64,000 bases of DNA from Fervidibacter canadensis. Lineage in GTDB: Bacteria; Armatimonadota; Fervidibacteria; Fervidibacterales; Fervidibacteraceae. Below the pieces are notes generated by a model, which did no database searches, was not told the origin of the DNA, and saw only the letters and a program-made list of their open reading frames with translations. Shown here piece by piece: positions 16,578-24,884 of the stretch. A program made the translations under genes and the position numbers. Where the stretch lies: NCBI GenBank assembly GCA_041446545.1, contig JBGOEJ010000001.1:372001-436000 (forward strand), read 5' to 3'. The stretch's first letter is position 1. Each line of letters starts with the position of its first letter.

Positions 16578-17075
16578 TCAACGCCGTCGCTTTTGGGTTG
16601 GAGTGCGCTGGCGAACTTGGCGCTTTTGCCGTTGCAACGCCGCCAAGGCTTCGGCGAAACGACGGGCGTCGTCAAACTCTTGATAGACCGAAGCAAAGCG
16701 GATGTAGGCGACATCATCCAACTCCAGCAACTTCACCATCACCATCTCACCAATCTCGCGGGAGGTCACTTGGCGGGTGCCCCGACTTTGCAGCGCCCAC
16801 TCAATCTCTTCGGCAGCGCGTCGGATTTGTTCGGGAGTGACGGGGCGCTTCTCACATGCCTTCATCATGCCCAACTCAATCTTCTGGCGGTTGAATAATT
16901 CCCGTCGCCCGTCCTTTTTGATGACCCAAATAGGGTGATGCACCATCCGCTCGTGGGTCGTGAAGCGCAATCGGCAACGAAGACACTGGCGACGGCGGCG
17001 CACCGCCGTCCCGTTCTCAATGAGCCGAGAATCAATGACCCGCGTATCAGGCGCATCGCAACGCGGGCAATGCAT
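16578..17075 (-). CDS. nrdR: transcriptional repressor NrdR
   Basis: 165 aa from the ATG at 17075. N-terminal zinc ribbon (MHCPRCDAPDTRVIDSR, CLRCRLRFTTHER) followed by the ATP-cone (VIKKDGRRELFNRQKIELGM) and a C-terminal helix (YIRFASVYQEFDDARRFAEA). NrdR senses ATP/dATP and represses ribonucleotide reductase operons through NrdR boxes. No nrd genes are in the window. It converges on the DUF1080 gene with 19 nt between. The open frame upstream of 17075 is not part of the family. Confidence 0.97.
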   Translation of the reverse strand: MHCPRCDAPDTRVIDSRLIENGTAVRRRRQCLRCRLRFTTHERMVHHPIWVIKKDGRRELFNRQKIELGMMKACEKRPVTPEQIRRAAEEIEWALQSRGTRQVTSREIGEMVMVKLLELDDVAYIRFASVYQEFDDARRFAEALAALQRQKRQVRQRTPTQKRRR

Positions 17076-17111
17076 CAGCGTCGTCACCGCCCAGTGCAAA
17101 AGTTTCCTTCG

Positions 17112-18011
17112 TCACCCTGCGACACAAAAGATACCTCGCTGCCCATCCCGCTCGGCGACGAAAAAGAGCCAAAGTCTTCCGTCGTGCCAGAAAAAATAAG
17201 GACTGGTGGGACGATGCAATCCGTCAAAAGTAAGAGGCGGTTCGTCCAGCAAACGCCAATGGCGCAAATCTTCTGAGGTGGCAAAGCGCAGCCCCTGTTC
17301 ATCCCCGAACAACATCCACCAACGCCGCTGCTGCCGAACGAGGAAAGGGCGACCGAGCAAGCCCGTTTCAGACCGCAAGAGAGGATTTTCCAAATCCCGC
17401 GACCAGATGAGGAAGTCTGTGGAAAGCGCCAAACCGACGGACGGCACATGGTTTTGACCGACATAAAACAGCCAGAACAAGTTTTCCCGCTCCAACAGGC
17501 AAGGCGACCCGACGCTTCCCTTCTCCCACAACTCACCGTCCCTGGCACTCAAAATGGGGTTGGCATCAAAGCGACGCCAATGCGTCAAGTCGGGCGAAAA
17601 GGCTAAACCGATGGCGGCAGCGGAAGCGTCAGGCGTCGCCTTTGCGCTGTAAGCCAACCAGAACATGCCGCGCCGTAACTTGGGCAAAGGCTCGTCCCAA
17701 TCGTTGTGCCGCAAAATCCATGCCGCCATCACCCCACCCGCATCAAATTGCCCCTCTTCGCCCCTTCGCAACACGACGCCTCGTCGTTCCCATCGTTGCA
17801 AATCGGCGCTGGCAGCGACAGCGATACTGGGCTGTTGCCCATCCAATGCCGTGTAAAACAACAGCCACTCCCCTTCGTAACGTAAAACGACGGGGAAATC
17901 CACGCCCACAGCATCGGGCGTTGCGGCATCACCTGTCGGCAGCAAAATGGCAGTGGGCGAAGTTTTTTGCAACCGCCACAACTCTTGCAACAGCACCGTC
18001 TCATTCGCCAT
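17112..18011 (-). CDS. five-bladed beta-propeller glycosidase-like protein (GH43/GH32/GH130 fold)
   Basis: 299 aa with repeated blade motifs: PVVLRYEGEWLLFYTA, IAVAASADLQRWERRG, FWLAYSAK, IGLAFSPDLTHWRRFDANP, LFWLFYVGQNH and LRFATSEDLRHWRL. This is the glycosidase five-blade propeller superfamily (GH32, GH43, GH68, GH130). No signal peptide, so it is cytoplasmic; substrate not assignable. It starts 22 nt after the DUF6785-type membrane gene, and the two may form a sugar-uptake and breakdown pair. Confidence 0.85.
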   Translation of the reverse strand: MANETVLLQELWRLQKTSPTAILLPTGDAATPDAVGVDFPVVLRYEGEWLLFYTALDGQQPSIAVAASADLQRWERRGVVLRRGEEGQFDAGGVMAAWILRHNDWDEPLPKLRRGMFWLAYSAKATPDASAAAIGLAFSPDLTHWRRFDANPILSARDGELWEKGSVGSPCLLERENLFWLFYVGQNHVPSVGLALSTDFLIWSRDLENPLLRSETGLLGRPFLVRQQRRWWMLFGDEQGLRFATSEDLRHWRLLDEPPLTFDGLHRPTSPYFFWHDGRLWLFFVAERDGQRGIFCVAG

Positions 18012-18033
18012 CGTTGGCTCCCCCCTTTGGCGT

Positions 18034-20076
18034 TTAACCGAACCAAACGGCGTAGCGCTGGAAAGGCGCTTTGCCCGTCGCCGACATTAAGCCCCAAATC
18101 ACCCCCGCCGTCACATAATGCCCCAACGCAAAACCCAAAAACAACGGCACTGTCCGCCGATAAGCCCGCCCACCACCGTAACGCAACACCAAAAACTTGG
18201 CGACCCAAACGACGAGAAACGACCACCAAACCAAGTCGCCATAAGCGCCAGCAATGGCAAACCCTAACGGGTGTAATGGCGAGCCTGCGTAGGCGAACCG
18301 CAACACACCAAACAACACCGTCACTCCAACGCCCCAAAGGGTTGCGTAAATGCGAGGCTTGTCGGGTGGCAATGGGTTGCTGACGGCGCTAACGATGCCG
18401 TTGTATTCGCTGGAGGCAATCCAGTGTCCCCAAATGCCCCCTTCCCGCAAGTTGACCGCCCCCTTGGCGTAATAGGGCGTCAAGTGGAAGTAAAAGCCCA
18501 TCAGCACCCCGATGATGACGGCGCAAAGGCTCCAGCGCACCCAAAGGCGTGGCGAGAAAGTGACGAGGCTGCCCAACTGGATGTTTTCCAACTGCGTCGC
18601 CGTGTAGGAGTGGAAAAAGCCCCGCGAAAGGAAAGTGAAGATGGCGAACGCAGTCATATTGCGCAGCCCACCCAGCCCCATCACGCGGTTGACGCCCAAG
18701 GTGTAGAGGATGGCTTTTTTGTGCTGGTAGTAGGGAAAGAGCCAGACCATCGGCGCTCCCACTTCCGCTCGGATGCGGGCGTAAACGAGGGCAACGAGCA
18801 AAGTCAAGGCAAAGTAAATCGCAGCGATTCGCCAATCCATCCCCCCCATCACCATGAAGACGAGGCAACCGATGACCCCGACGAAAAGGCACAACGCTGC
18901 TTCCTTAGGGCGTAAGGCATCATCGGCGTTAGCATCATCGTTCCACAACCGCTTCGCCCAGTCCCGCAAATAATGGCGAGCCGCATAAATCAGCAACGCA
19001 GCGACCGTTAGGTAAGCCCCCAAGCCTTGCTCCTGGGAGAAGGGAAACCCAGCAAACTGCCAGCCCAGCATCCGCCCGATCAGGGCTTCCACCTTGAAGA
19101 GGGCATAGGAGAGCCAAACGGTGAAAGCAACTTCCGTCGGCATCAAATAGCCCAGCCCAATCACTTCGGGACGATAATGCAGCATTAACGGGCGCAAAGC
19201 ATCCAACGGCGGCGCCGTGAAAAATTGACCGAAGTCGTAAAACTTTCCTGGTGCGGGCACCTGCGGGAAGAAGGCATTAAGCATGTTCAGCCCGTTGTAA
19301 AACGCCGCAAGCGAAAAGCCCAGCCACATGAGCGGGTCACGCCAAAACGACGGCATCCCTGATGGCGGTGCCTCTTCCGTCACCCGCATCGGCAGGTAAA
19401 GGAGCGGGAAGACCAATCGCTCGTGCTCTCGCCATCGCCGCTCAAAGATGCCGACCATCCCTGAAAGGGCAAGCCAAAAGAGGGTGAAAAATAGCAGCCA
19501 AGATGCGATGGGCACTAACCACGCCCGCCAGGGCACAACCGCCCACAAGCCGATGGGAACGGTGTGACCGAACAACTGCCATTGACTCAACACCGCATCG
19601 GCGCCAGGACGACCCAAGTAAAGGTCTCGGATGAGGGCAAACTCTTTCGGGACAAGCCAGTCAGGGATGTAGGGCATCACCAAATCCAGCCGCAACTCGG
19701 GAGCGGTGCGGGCGAAATAAATGGGATAGGTGGTCAGCGAAAGGACAAAACGCAAACTCCCACAAGCAGGGACGGCGACAGCGACCGTGCAAAAGGCGTA
19801 GATGAACAACATCTCCCGACGGGAGAGCGCCAAGGGAGGGAAACAACGATGCAGCAATGGGTTGGCGAGCAACATCAGAAAAAGCACACCGAGGGCAGGG
19901 ATGGGCGGCACTGACTCTGTGATTTGCGTCGCCAGCACGACGACTTCCGCTTGCTTCATCCACCACCCGCCCAGCCAAGTGAGGGCAAGGGCGAGCCCAC
20001 TCAGATAAGCGAGCCGCCCGACACCCCAAACCCTTGCCGTCGGCGCCCTTTCCAGTAGTGCGACGGTCTCCGCCAT
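18034..20076 (-). CDS. DUF6785/OPT-like polytopic membrane protein
   Basis: 680 aa with roughly 14 hydrophobic helices spread over the whole length. Characteristic pieces are LSRREMLFIYAFCTVAVAVPACG, a FERRWREHERLVFPLLYLP loop, ARIRAEVGAPMVWLFPYY and the GLRNMTAFAIFTFLSRGFFHS stretch. These match large membrane proteins (DUF6785, often next to DUF6784) found in Armatimonadota and Planctomycetes that resemble oligopeptide-transporter-type permeases. Substrate unknown. Expression with the glycosidase-like gene downstream suggests sugar or glycan traffic. Confidence 0.8.
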   Translation of the reverse strand: MAETVALLERAPTARVWGVGRLAYLSGLALALTWLGGWWMKQAEVVVLATQITESVPPIPALGVLFLMLLANPLLHRCFPPLALSRREMLFIYAFCTVAVAVPACGSLRFVLSLTTYPIYFARTAPELRLDLVMPYIPDWLVPKEFALIRDLYLGRPGADAVLSQWQLFGHTVPIGLWAVVPWRAWLVPIASWLLFFTLFWLALSGMVGIFERRWREHERLVFPLLYLPMRVTEEAPPSGMPSFWRDPLMWLGFSLAAFYNGLNMLNAFFPQVPAPGKFYDFGQFFTAPPLDALRPLMLHYRPEVIGLGYLMPTEVAFTVWLSYALFKVEALIGRMLGWQFAGFPFSQEQGLGAYLTVAALLIYAARHYLRDWAKRLWNDDANADDALRPKEAALCLFVGVIGCLVFMVMGGMDWRIAAIYFALTLLVALVYARIRAEVGAPMVWLFPYYQHKKAILYTLGVNRVMGLGGLRNMTAFAIFTFLSRGFFHSYTATQLENIQLGSLVTFSPRLWVRWSLCAVIIGVLMGFYFHLTPYYAKGAVNLREGGIWGHWIASSEYNGIVSAVSNPLPPDKPRIYATLWGVGVTVLFGVLRFAYAGSPLHPLGFAIAGAYGDLVWWSFLVVWVAKFLVLRYGGGRAYRRTVPLFLGFALGHYVTAGVIWGLMSATGKAPFQRYAVWFG

Positions 20077-20124
20077 CGTCGCTCTCTGTCGCTCCTCGCT
20101 TCAAAAAACTCCTGATGCCAACGG

Positions 20125-20931
20125 CTAGGACTTACGCAGTTGAGAGACTGCGCAATTTCCCGTCGTGGTGGCGCACCGCAAACCCCATCACCATGCCACC
20201 AGAGGACGGGCAACAAGGATTCCCCACGAACCCCTGCCCCAACCAAGAAAGGCTGGGGAATTTCTCTACCCCCCTGCGGGCAATGTTGATCGCCGCCACA
20301 TAGTGCCTTGAGAGCCCGCAGGAAGGACACACCCTCTCCTGTCCCCTGAGGGTTGGTAAGTGGGTGGGTCGGGAAACTTGAGGGGGATGCTGACGGAACT
20401 TTCCGTCAGGGTTATCTGCCCTAAGGTGCATTCTCCCGCCTTCCATCTGTCCAGCAAGCGGCGATACTTGTGGTGAGGCTTGAACCAACGGACGATGGGC
20501 TCTAAATCGTTGGCGGACTTGAAAATCGTCACCTTCAGCCACTTGCCCTCAAAAGAAACCTTGAAAAGGTGAGGGCTGAGGGTGACGAAGGGCTTTTTGA
20601 GCCTCGGTCTTTTCACCTGTCCCTTTCTCTTTCGCTTGTTGAAGGCGTGGACGATGCTGGTTGCCGTTTTAAGGGCGCTCGTGACCCAATGGCTGTGAAG
20701 TTCGGGGAATTGTTGTCGCAAGGGGAAGTAGAGGGTGTGATGGACGGAGTTGAGGGAGGTCTTCTTGTTGGCGACCAACCAATTGACCGCCCTTTGCTCC
20801 ATGACCTTGACCTTCCTGAGCACTTCCTCCATTTCTCGGGTTGGGCGAAACTTGAAACGCAGGCAAACGACACCCATCGCCATCACCTTGGTTCACTTCG
20901 CCATCAAATCCCTAACTGCGTAACTCCTAAG
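20125..20931 (-). mobile_element. decayed IS200/IS605-type (TnpB-only) element bounded by inverted repeats
   Basis: A TnpB remnant is enclosed by two inverted sequences. 20914-20930 reads AACTGCGTAACTCCTAA; the complement of 20125-20141 reads AACTGCGTAAGTCCTAG (15 of 17 match). Inside the left end another hairpin is formed by GCGCAGT/CTGCGTA. True IS605 ends carry hairpins rather than terminal inverted repeats, so the pair may be the element ends or an older repeat it entered. No tnpA is present. Confidence 0.55.
20132..20886 (-). pseudogene. truncated and frameshifted TnpB (RNA-guided nuclease family)
   Basis: The first frame (20886 to about 20340) is a TnpB N-terminus: RFKFRPTREMEEVLRKVKV, NKRKRKGQVKRPRLKKP, SVSIPLKF. 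At about residue 185 the sequence jumps frame, and the second frame ends with the TnpB C-terminus: VCPSCGLSRHYVAAINIARRG. Some 100-150 residues carrying the RuvC catalytic core are missing, and half of the zinc finger is gone. It cannot be an active nuclease. The tail after IARRG is typical of TnpB C-termini. Confidence 0.8.
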
Positions 20932-20964
20932 TCTATCACGCCCTTCAACGCTGCCGTGCGAGCA

Positions 20965-21702
20965 TCACGGGTAATCACTTCCTGCGATGCCGTCCCTCGT
21001 CAAGTTGATGTCGGGCAGGCTATTTACAGCGGGACGGATTTGACGGCGGCGCAGAAACTTCACATGCCCATCGGCAAACAAGTAATTGGCGCTCCCATCC
21101 CAACTCCAAAAACCGCAGTCGCCAGAAAACTTGTCGTGGTTGCTGAGCCATTCAGCGCTCAAGGCTTTTTGCGCCGGGAAAACTAAGGAGGCTTCGCTTT
21201 GCGGGACGGTCGGCAAACTCTGTATCCCTCCAACAATGGCTTGCCAGTTAGCACAACTGCTCCCTTGCAAAACACTGGCGAGGCTGTTGATTTGTTCGGG
21301 CGCGTGGAAAAAGGCTGCCGAGTAAGCGTAAGAAGTTCGTTCCCAAACCTGCACCGCCCGCTCGTCGGAGGGGCAAAGCAACACATCGCTGTGCTGCACC
21401 TGAAGGGGCTGCGAATAGCCAGGTGGCAAACTTTGCATTCGCCCGCCCGGCAGGTAACTTTGGAGGACGACGCGCCAGTTGCGTCCCATCCACAAGTTGC
21501 GGTCACCGTTGCAAGGATACAGTCCGTCGTAATCGCTGGCGTAAAGGCGAAACGCCGTCCCGATTTGCCGCAGGTTGGACTGGCACGCCGCTTTCCGAGC
21601 GCTCTCCCGCGCTCGGCTCAGCACAGGCAGCAACATCGCCGCCAGCACTGCCACGACCGCTATCACCACCAGCAACTCCACCAGCGTAAAACCCCGACGC
21701 AT
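20965..21702 (-). CDS. DUF1559/H-X9-DG type prepilin-like protein
   Basis: About 245 aa. It starts MRRGFTLVELLVVIAV: basic leader, G/F cleavage site, E at +5 and a hydrophobic helix, as in type IV prepilins. The next block (SRARESARKAACQSNLRQIG) and the tail (NYLFADGHVKFL, with the DG motif) are typical of the large DUF1559-like family. These proteins form pseudopilin-like structures of unknown role. GGAG 9 nt upstream supports the ATG at 21702; the ATG two codons before is too close to it. Encoded beside the TnpB remnant. Confidence 0.88.
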   Translation of the reverse strand: MRRGFTLVELLVVIAVVAVLAAMLLPVLSRARESARKAACQSNLRQIGTAFRLYASDYDGLYPCNGDRNLWMGRNWRVVLQSYLPGGRMQSLPPGYSQPLQVQHSDVLLCPSDERAVQVWERTSYAYSAAFFHAPEQINSLASVLQGSSCANWQAIVGGIQSLPTVPQSEASLVFPAQKALSAEWLSNHDKFSGDCGFWSWDGSANYLFADGHVKFLRRRQIRPAVNSLPDINLTRDGIAGSDYP

Positions 21703-21906
21703 GCACATCCGCTCCTTTCGCCCGCAAAGTTTCTCAAAACGGGTGAATTGGCACGCGGGTTTTTCAGAAGCGACGCCCATTTTAGCGCACCAATTTTTCG
21801 TGAGCCGAAAGGAAGTCAAACCGTTTTGCGAACGGCGACGAAAGCGAGCAAGTTTTTGAAGGAACTTTCTCCCACCGTTTCGTCATAGCAGTCCAGTTGC
21901 TGCAAC

Positions 21907-22479
21907 TCAAAAACCTGCTTCCGCCAACTTGCGCCGCAGATACTCTTTGCGGAAAAAGTGGCGGACAGCGTTGGGCAAGGCGAACATATCAGGCTCTACC
22001 AACTCGCCCTTGCCGTAAGACGGGTCACGATCGGAGCGAACCGTTCCTGCCAGCAACCCATCGGGTTTGAGGACGCGAGCGCATTCGGTAAACAAGCGGG
22101 TTAAATCGGCATCGGTGAAGGCGAGGCAGAAAAACAGGTAGGCATAAACGGCATCAAAGTGCCCCTCGGGCGCAGGGATGCCCTTAAGGGCGTCAGCGAC
22201 GATGGGCTTGATTTGTCCCGCTAATTCGGACCCCGCAAGGCGTTCTTGCAGCATGGCGATAGCGGCGGGTGAGCAATCCAACGCCACAACCTCAAAGCCC
22301 TGTCGGGCAAAGTAAAGGCTGTCCCGCCCATAGCCGCAGCCCAAATCCAAAACCCGAACGGGTGGCGTCCGTTGTCGCAACAGGTTGGCTAACTCCGTTG
22401 CGAGGCGGGATGGCGCTTCACCGTAAATGTTCGGCTGCCTTTGGTAAGTTTCATCCCACACCTTCGCCCAATCGGTCAT
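21907..22479 (-). CDS. class I SAM methyltransferase (TehB-like), short C-terminus
   Basis: 190 aa. Motif I is VLDLGCGYGRDSLYFARQGF; motif II is VVALDCSPAAI; then DALKGIPAPEGHFDAVYAYL and a late strand (LKPDGLLAGTVRSD). TehB-like small-molecule methyltransferases have about 20-40 more residues after the point where this one stops (RRKLAEAGF-stop), so the last strand pair may be lost. Substrate unknown. The AGGGGTGA site before the ATG is good. The upstream spacer is rich in repeats. Confidence 0.85.
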   Translation of the reverse strand: MTDWAKVWDETYQRQPNIYGEAPSRLATELANLLRQRTPPVRVLDLGCGYGRDSLYFARQGFEVVALDCSPAAIAMLQERLAGSELAGQIKPIVADALKGIPAPEGHFDAVYAYLFFCLAFTDADLTRLFTECARVLKPDGLLAGTVRSDRDPSYGKGELVEPDMFALPNAVRHFFRKEYLRRKLAEAGF

Positions 22480-22592
22480 AGTTTGGTCACCCCTAAGGGC
22501 GGCAGTTTGTCATCACTCTTTATGTAACGCAACCGAGAAGGTCTGAGGGTGTTCGGAAAGGGAGGGCGAGGCTCCTGCCGAGCAAAAACTTA

Positions 22593-22739
22593 TCGGCAAA
22601 TCGTGAGGTCGGCAAATCGGCAGGTCGGAAAATGACGGCGAATGGCGAATAGCGGGTAGCGAATGGTAAAACGGCAGCAAGTAGCGAGTGGCAAGTAGCG
22701 AATAGTGAACAGCGAATAGCGACTGGCGATTGGCGAATA
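22593..22739. repeat. octamer array followed by heptamer arrays
   Basis: 22593-22632 holds five 8-nt units of the TCGGCARR type. 22638-22665 holds four 7-nt units (GCGAATG, GCGAATA, GCGGGTA, GCGAATG). After a GTAAAACGGCA box come nine more heptamers at 22677-22739 (GCAAGTA, GCGAGTG, GCAAGTA, GCGAATA, GTGAACA, GCGAATA, GCGACTG, GCGATTG, GCGAATA). The GTAAAACGGCA box recurs at 35676-35686 and, with one change, at 46966-46976. Confidence 0.85.
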
Positions 22740-22765
22740 GTTTTGGAGGGCAGTGCTCCTGCATT

Positions 22766-22800
22766 GCCGAAAAATTTTTCGGCGCATCTGAAGATGCGCC
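22766..22800. repeat. two overlapping perfect palindromes
   Basis: 22766-22783 is an 18-nt perfect palindrome (GCCGAAAAATTTTTCGGC). 22781-22800 is a 9-bp stem with a 2-nt loop (GGCGCATCT/AGATGCGCC) that shares three bases with the first. They are mutually exclusive hairpins and could act as a regulator site or a transcript boundary. Confidence 0.7.
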
Positions 22801-22888
22801 CTTCGGTTTGAAATCTTGGGCTCACCTGTAGGTTCGCCCTCACATTGGGCTCAATTTCCGAACAATCTCAAGAAGGTCTTTACATGTG

Positions 22889-22916
22889 TGTGCTATGTGC
22901 TATGTGCTATATGCTA
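22889..22916 (+). repeat. four tandem TGTGCTA heptamers
   Basis: Units TGTGCTA, TGTGCTA, TGTGCTA, TATGCTA. A third 7-bp repeat type, in the leader of the Ig-like gene 48 nt downstream. Confidence 0.85.
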
Positions 22917-22963
22917 ACATAGCCATTAGCGGCTAAGCAAAAGTAACGAGGAAGGCGATAACA

Positions 22964-24884
22964 ATGAAGTGGCGCCACCTTGCCTTATTGGTCGGGACGG
23001 TTCTCTTGGTCAGTCTGTTTGCCGCCAAGGCAATCAAGGGGATGGTTCGTGAAGAGGCATTAGAAGTGATGCTCGCAAGCGAGGAAGCCATCGCCTTAGA
23101 CCAGCCCCTCAAGTTCTTACAGGCTCCCCTTACCGTCACCACGGGCGAGAGGGTTCCCATCACAGCAACCCTTCTGGACGCAAACCTGCGCCCCATCGTT
23201 TTACAGCCTATTGTTTTCACCTGCGACTCTGGGAGTTTTGAAGATGCCGTGCTTTACACTGACGACTTTAGCGAGCCAGCCATCGTTTTCTATTCCCAGA
23301 CCACGACTTGCCTCACCGACGGCTTCGGGGAAGCAACGGTCTTTTGGCACGCCCCTCCGACGGCAGGGCCGGCAAAGATAACCGTGTGGTATTTTGGACC
23401 GGAGGAAGGGCAGGTTTACTCCTTAGAAACGACTGTGGAAGTTTCAGACGATCCAAACCTGCATCGCATCACCTTGGACTACACGCAGAGGAGGATGGTG
23501 TTAGGAGACCCCGAAGAAGAGGAGAATTGTATCCGACTGTTCGTCCAAGTTACTGACCGCCAAGGAAATCCTGTCCGCGAAACGACCGTGCACCTTCAGA
23601 CAACCTTAGGGGAGTTGGGGCATTACTCGGTGGAGGATTGGGGCGGCGAAGGACACCTCGTCCTTTACAAAGGCACTCAGTTTTCGGTAGTCACCGATGA
23701 AAACGGATGGGCGGAAGTGCTGCTCTTTCCCCCTGCTTCCCCTGGCATTGCGGTGATTACTGCCATCACTTCTCATGGACAGGCAAGGCTGTTTTGTATA
23801 TTCCCCTCCATTGAAGGGCTTCACCTGACCTCCGATTCCTACGCTGCGGTCGGTCAACATGGGGCACAAATCATCGCCCGTCTCTACGACGCTTCAGGGC
23901 AACCAATCGTTGGTCAGGTAGTGACCTTCCAAACGACCTTAGGGCAACTGAGTGCTCACCAAGCAGTGACCGATGAAAATGGAGAAGCCTCGGTGTGGCT
24001 CATTAGTGACGGGACTGAAGGCACTGCCGTCGTCACGGCTTCCGCTGCCGGTTACTCAGCCAAAATCTATGTGCGCGTTTTCAACGATGGCGATAACTAC
24101 AGTTGTCTTCAATCGCCCCTGTTTTTGCTATCAAGTTTACAACCACCTCCATTCCCACAACCTCAATACACTGTGCGCCTCACCTTAAACCTCACACAAG
24201 TTCGCCCTTTAGGGACTGGAGAACCTAATCGGATAACTGTCACAGCATTCGTGACAGACCGTAACAGGCGACCCGTTAGTGTGCCCCTTGTTGCCAGTGC
24301 CTATGGTGAGCGACACTCAGGAGGGCATATCCACAATGGGAGGAGACCTGCCGGCACTTTTAACCCTTCCTTAGGAAGCAAATAGAAACGGCGTTTGGAG
24401 GACGACTTATACTGCCCCTGTCGTGGGCGGTTATGAAACGATCACAGTTTCGGTAGCAATGAGCGTACCACAGCGATCTGGACAAGCACGGATCACTGTG
24501 AGAGTTCCGAATTTAAGTTACATGCCTGCTGGACCAAATTACAGGCTTGTCGGGCAGACAACAACGCACCCTCGTAATCACTTCACAACCTCTCGCGTTC
24601 AGCAGGCACTCATTGCCATCGCAAACCAATTCGCCCGCGAATTCCGAGGACAGCCAGGCTACCAGACGCTGGAGTATAATGACATTAGCCTTGTGTTTGG
24701 CGGCTTGTTTGACATTTTTGCCAATTGGAGAACTCCTCACATTACCCATCGCATCGGCAGAGATGTTGATTTCAGCAATGCTGACGAATTGCCGTCCGAA
24801 ATGCGAAGAAGATTGGAAGAAATCATCAGGCGTCACGGAGGGGATATCTACAATGAAGGCAACCATTGGCGTGTTTCGTTCTGA
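22964..24884 (+). pseudogene. exported Ig-like (Big_1) protein with peptidase-like C-terminus, split by a frameshift
   Basis: Frame one (22964-24385, 473 aa) has an N-terminal anchor (LALLVGTVLLVSLFAAKAI) and at least three bacterial Ig-like repeats of the invasin/Big_1 kind, recognised by VTDENGWAEVLLFPP, VTDENGEASVWLISDG and VTDRNRRPV. A TAG follows in GGAAGCAAATAG. Dropping one A restores GSNRNGVWRTTYTAP and joins frame two, ending at 24884. The tail has VFGGLFDIFANWR, THRIGRDVDF and GNHWRVSF, an H...D...H arrangement like MepA/M15 zinc peptidases. Either a one-base indel (real or sequencing) or a programmed shift. Confidence 0.7.

Larger units (their letters stand above)
22480..22963. repeat. 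repeat-dense divergent spacer
   Basis: 484 nt without a gene, between two divergent starts. In order: an 18-nt repeat shared with 2520-2537 (22542-22559); GGAGGGCGAGGCTCCTGC (22561) and its echo GGAGGGCAGTGCTCCTGC (22746); five octamers (22593-22632); 13 heptamers (22638-22739); overlapping palindromes (22766-22800); a third TTTCCGAACA-type repeat (22855-22873); and four TGTGCTA units (22889-22916). Promoters for both flanking genes must be here, but no convincing -35/-10 pair was found. Confidence 0.75.

Noticed and set aside
20566..21186. 205-aa plus-strand gene
   Set aside because: It is the complement of the TnpB remnant and prepilin coding sequence and has no independent start signal or family pattern.
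22638..22739. Tandem heptamers as a CRISPR array
   Set aside because: Units are 7 nt with no unique spacers and no cas genes; a CRISPR array needs 23-47-nt repeats separated by unique spacers.
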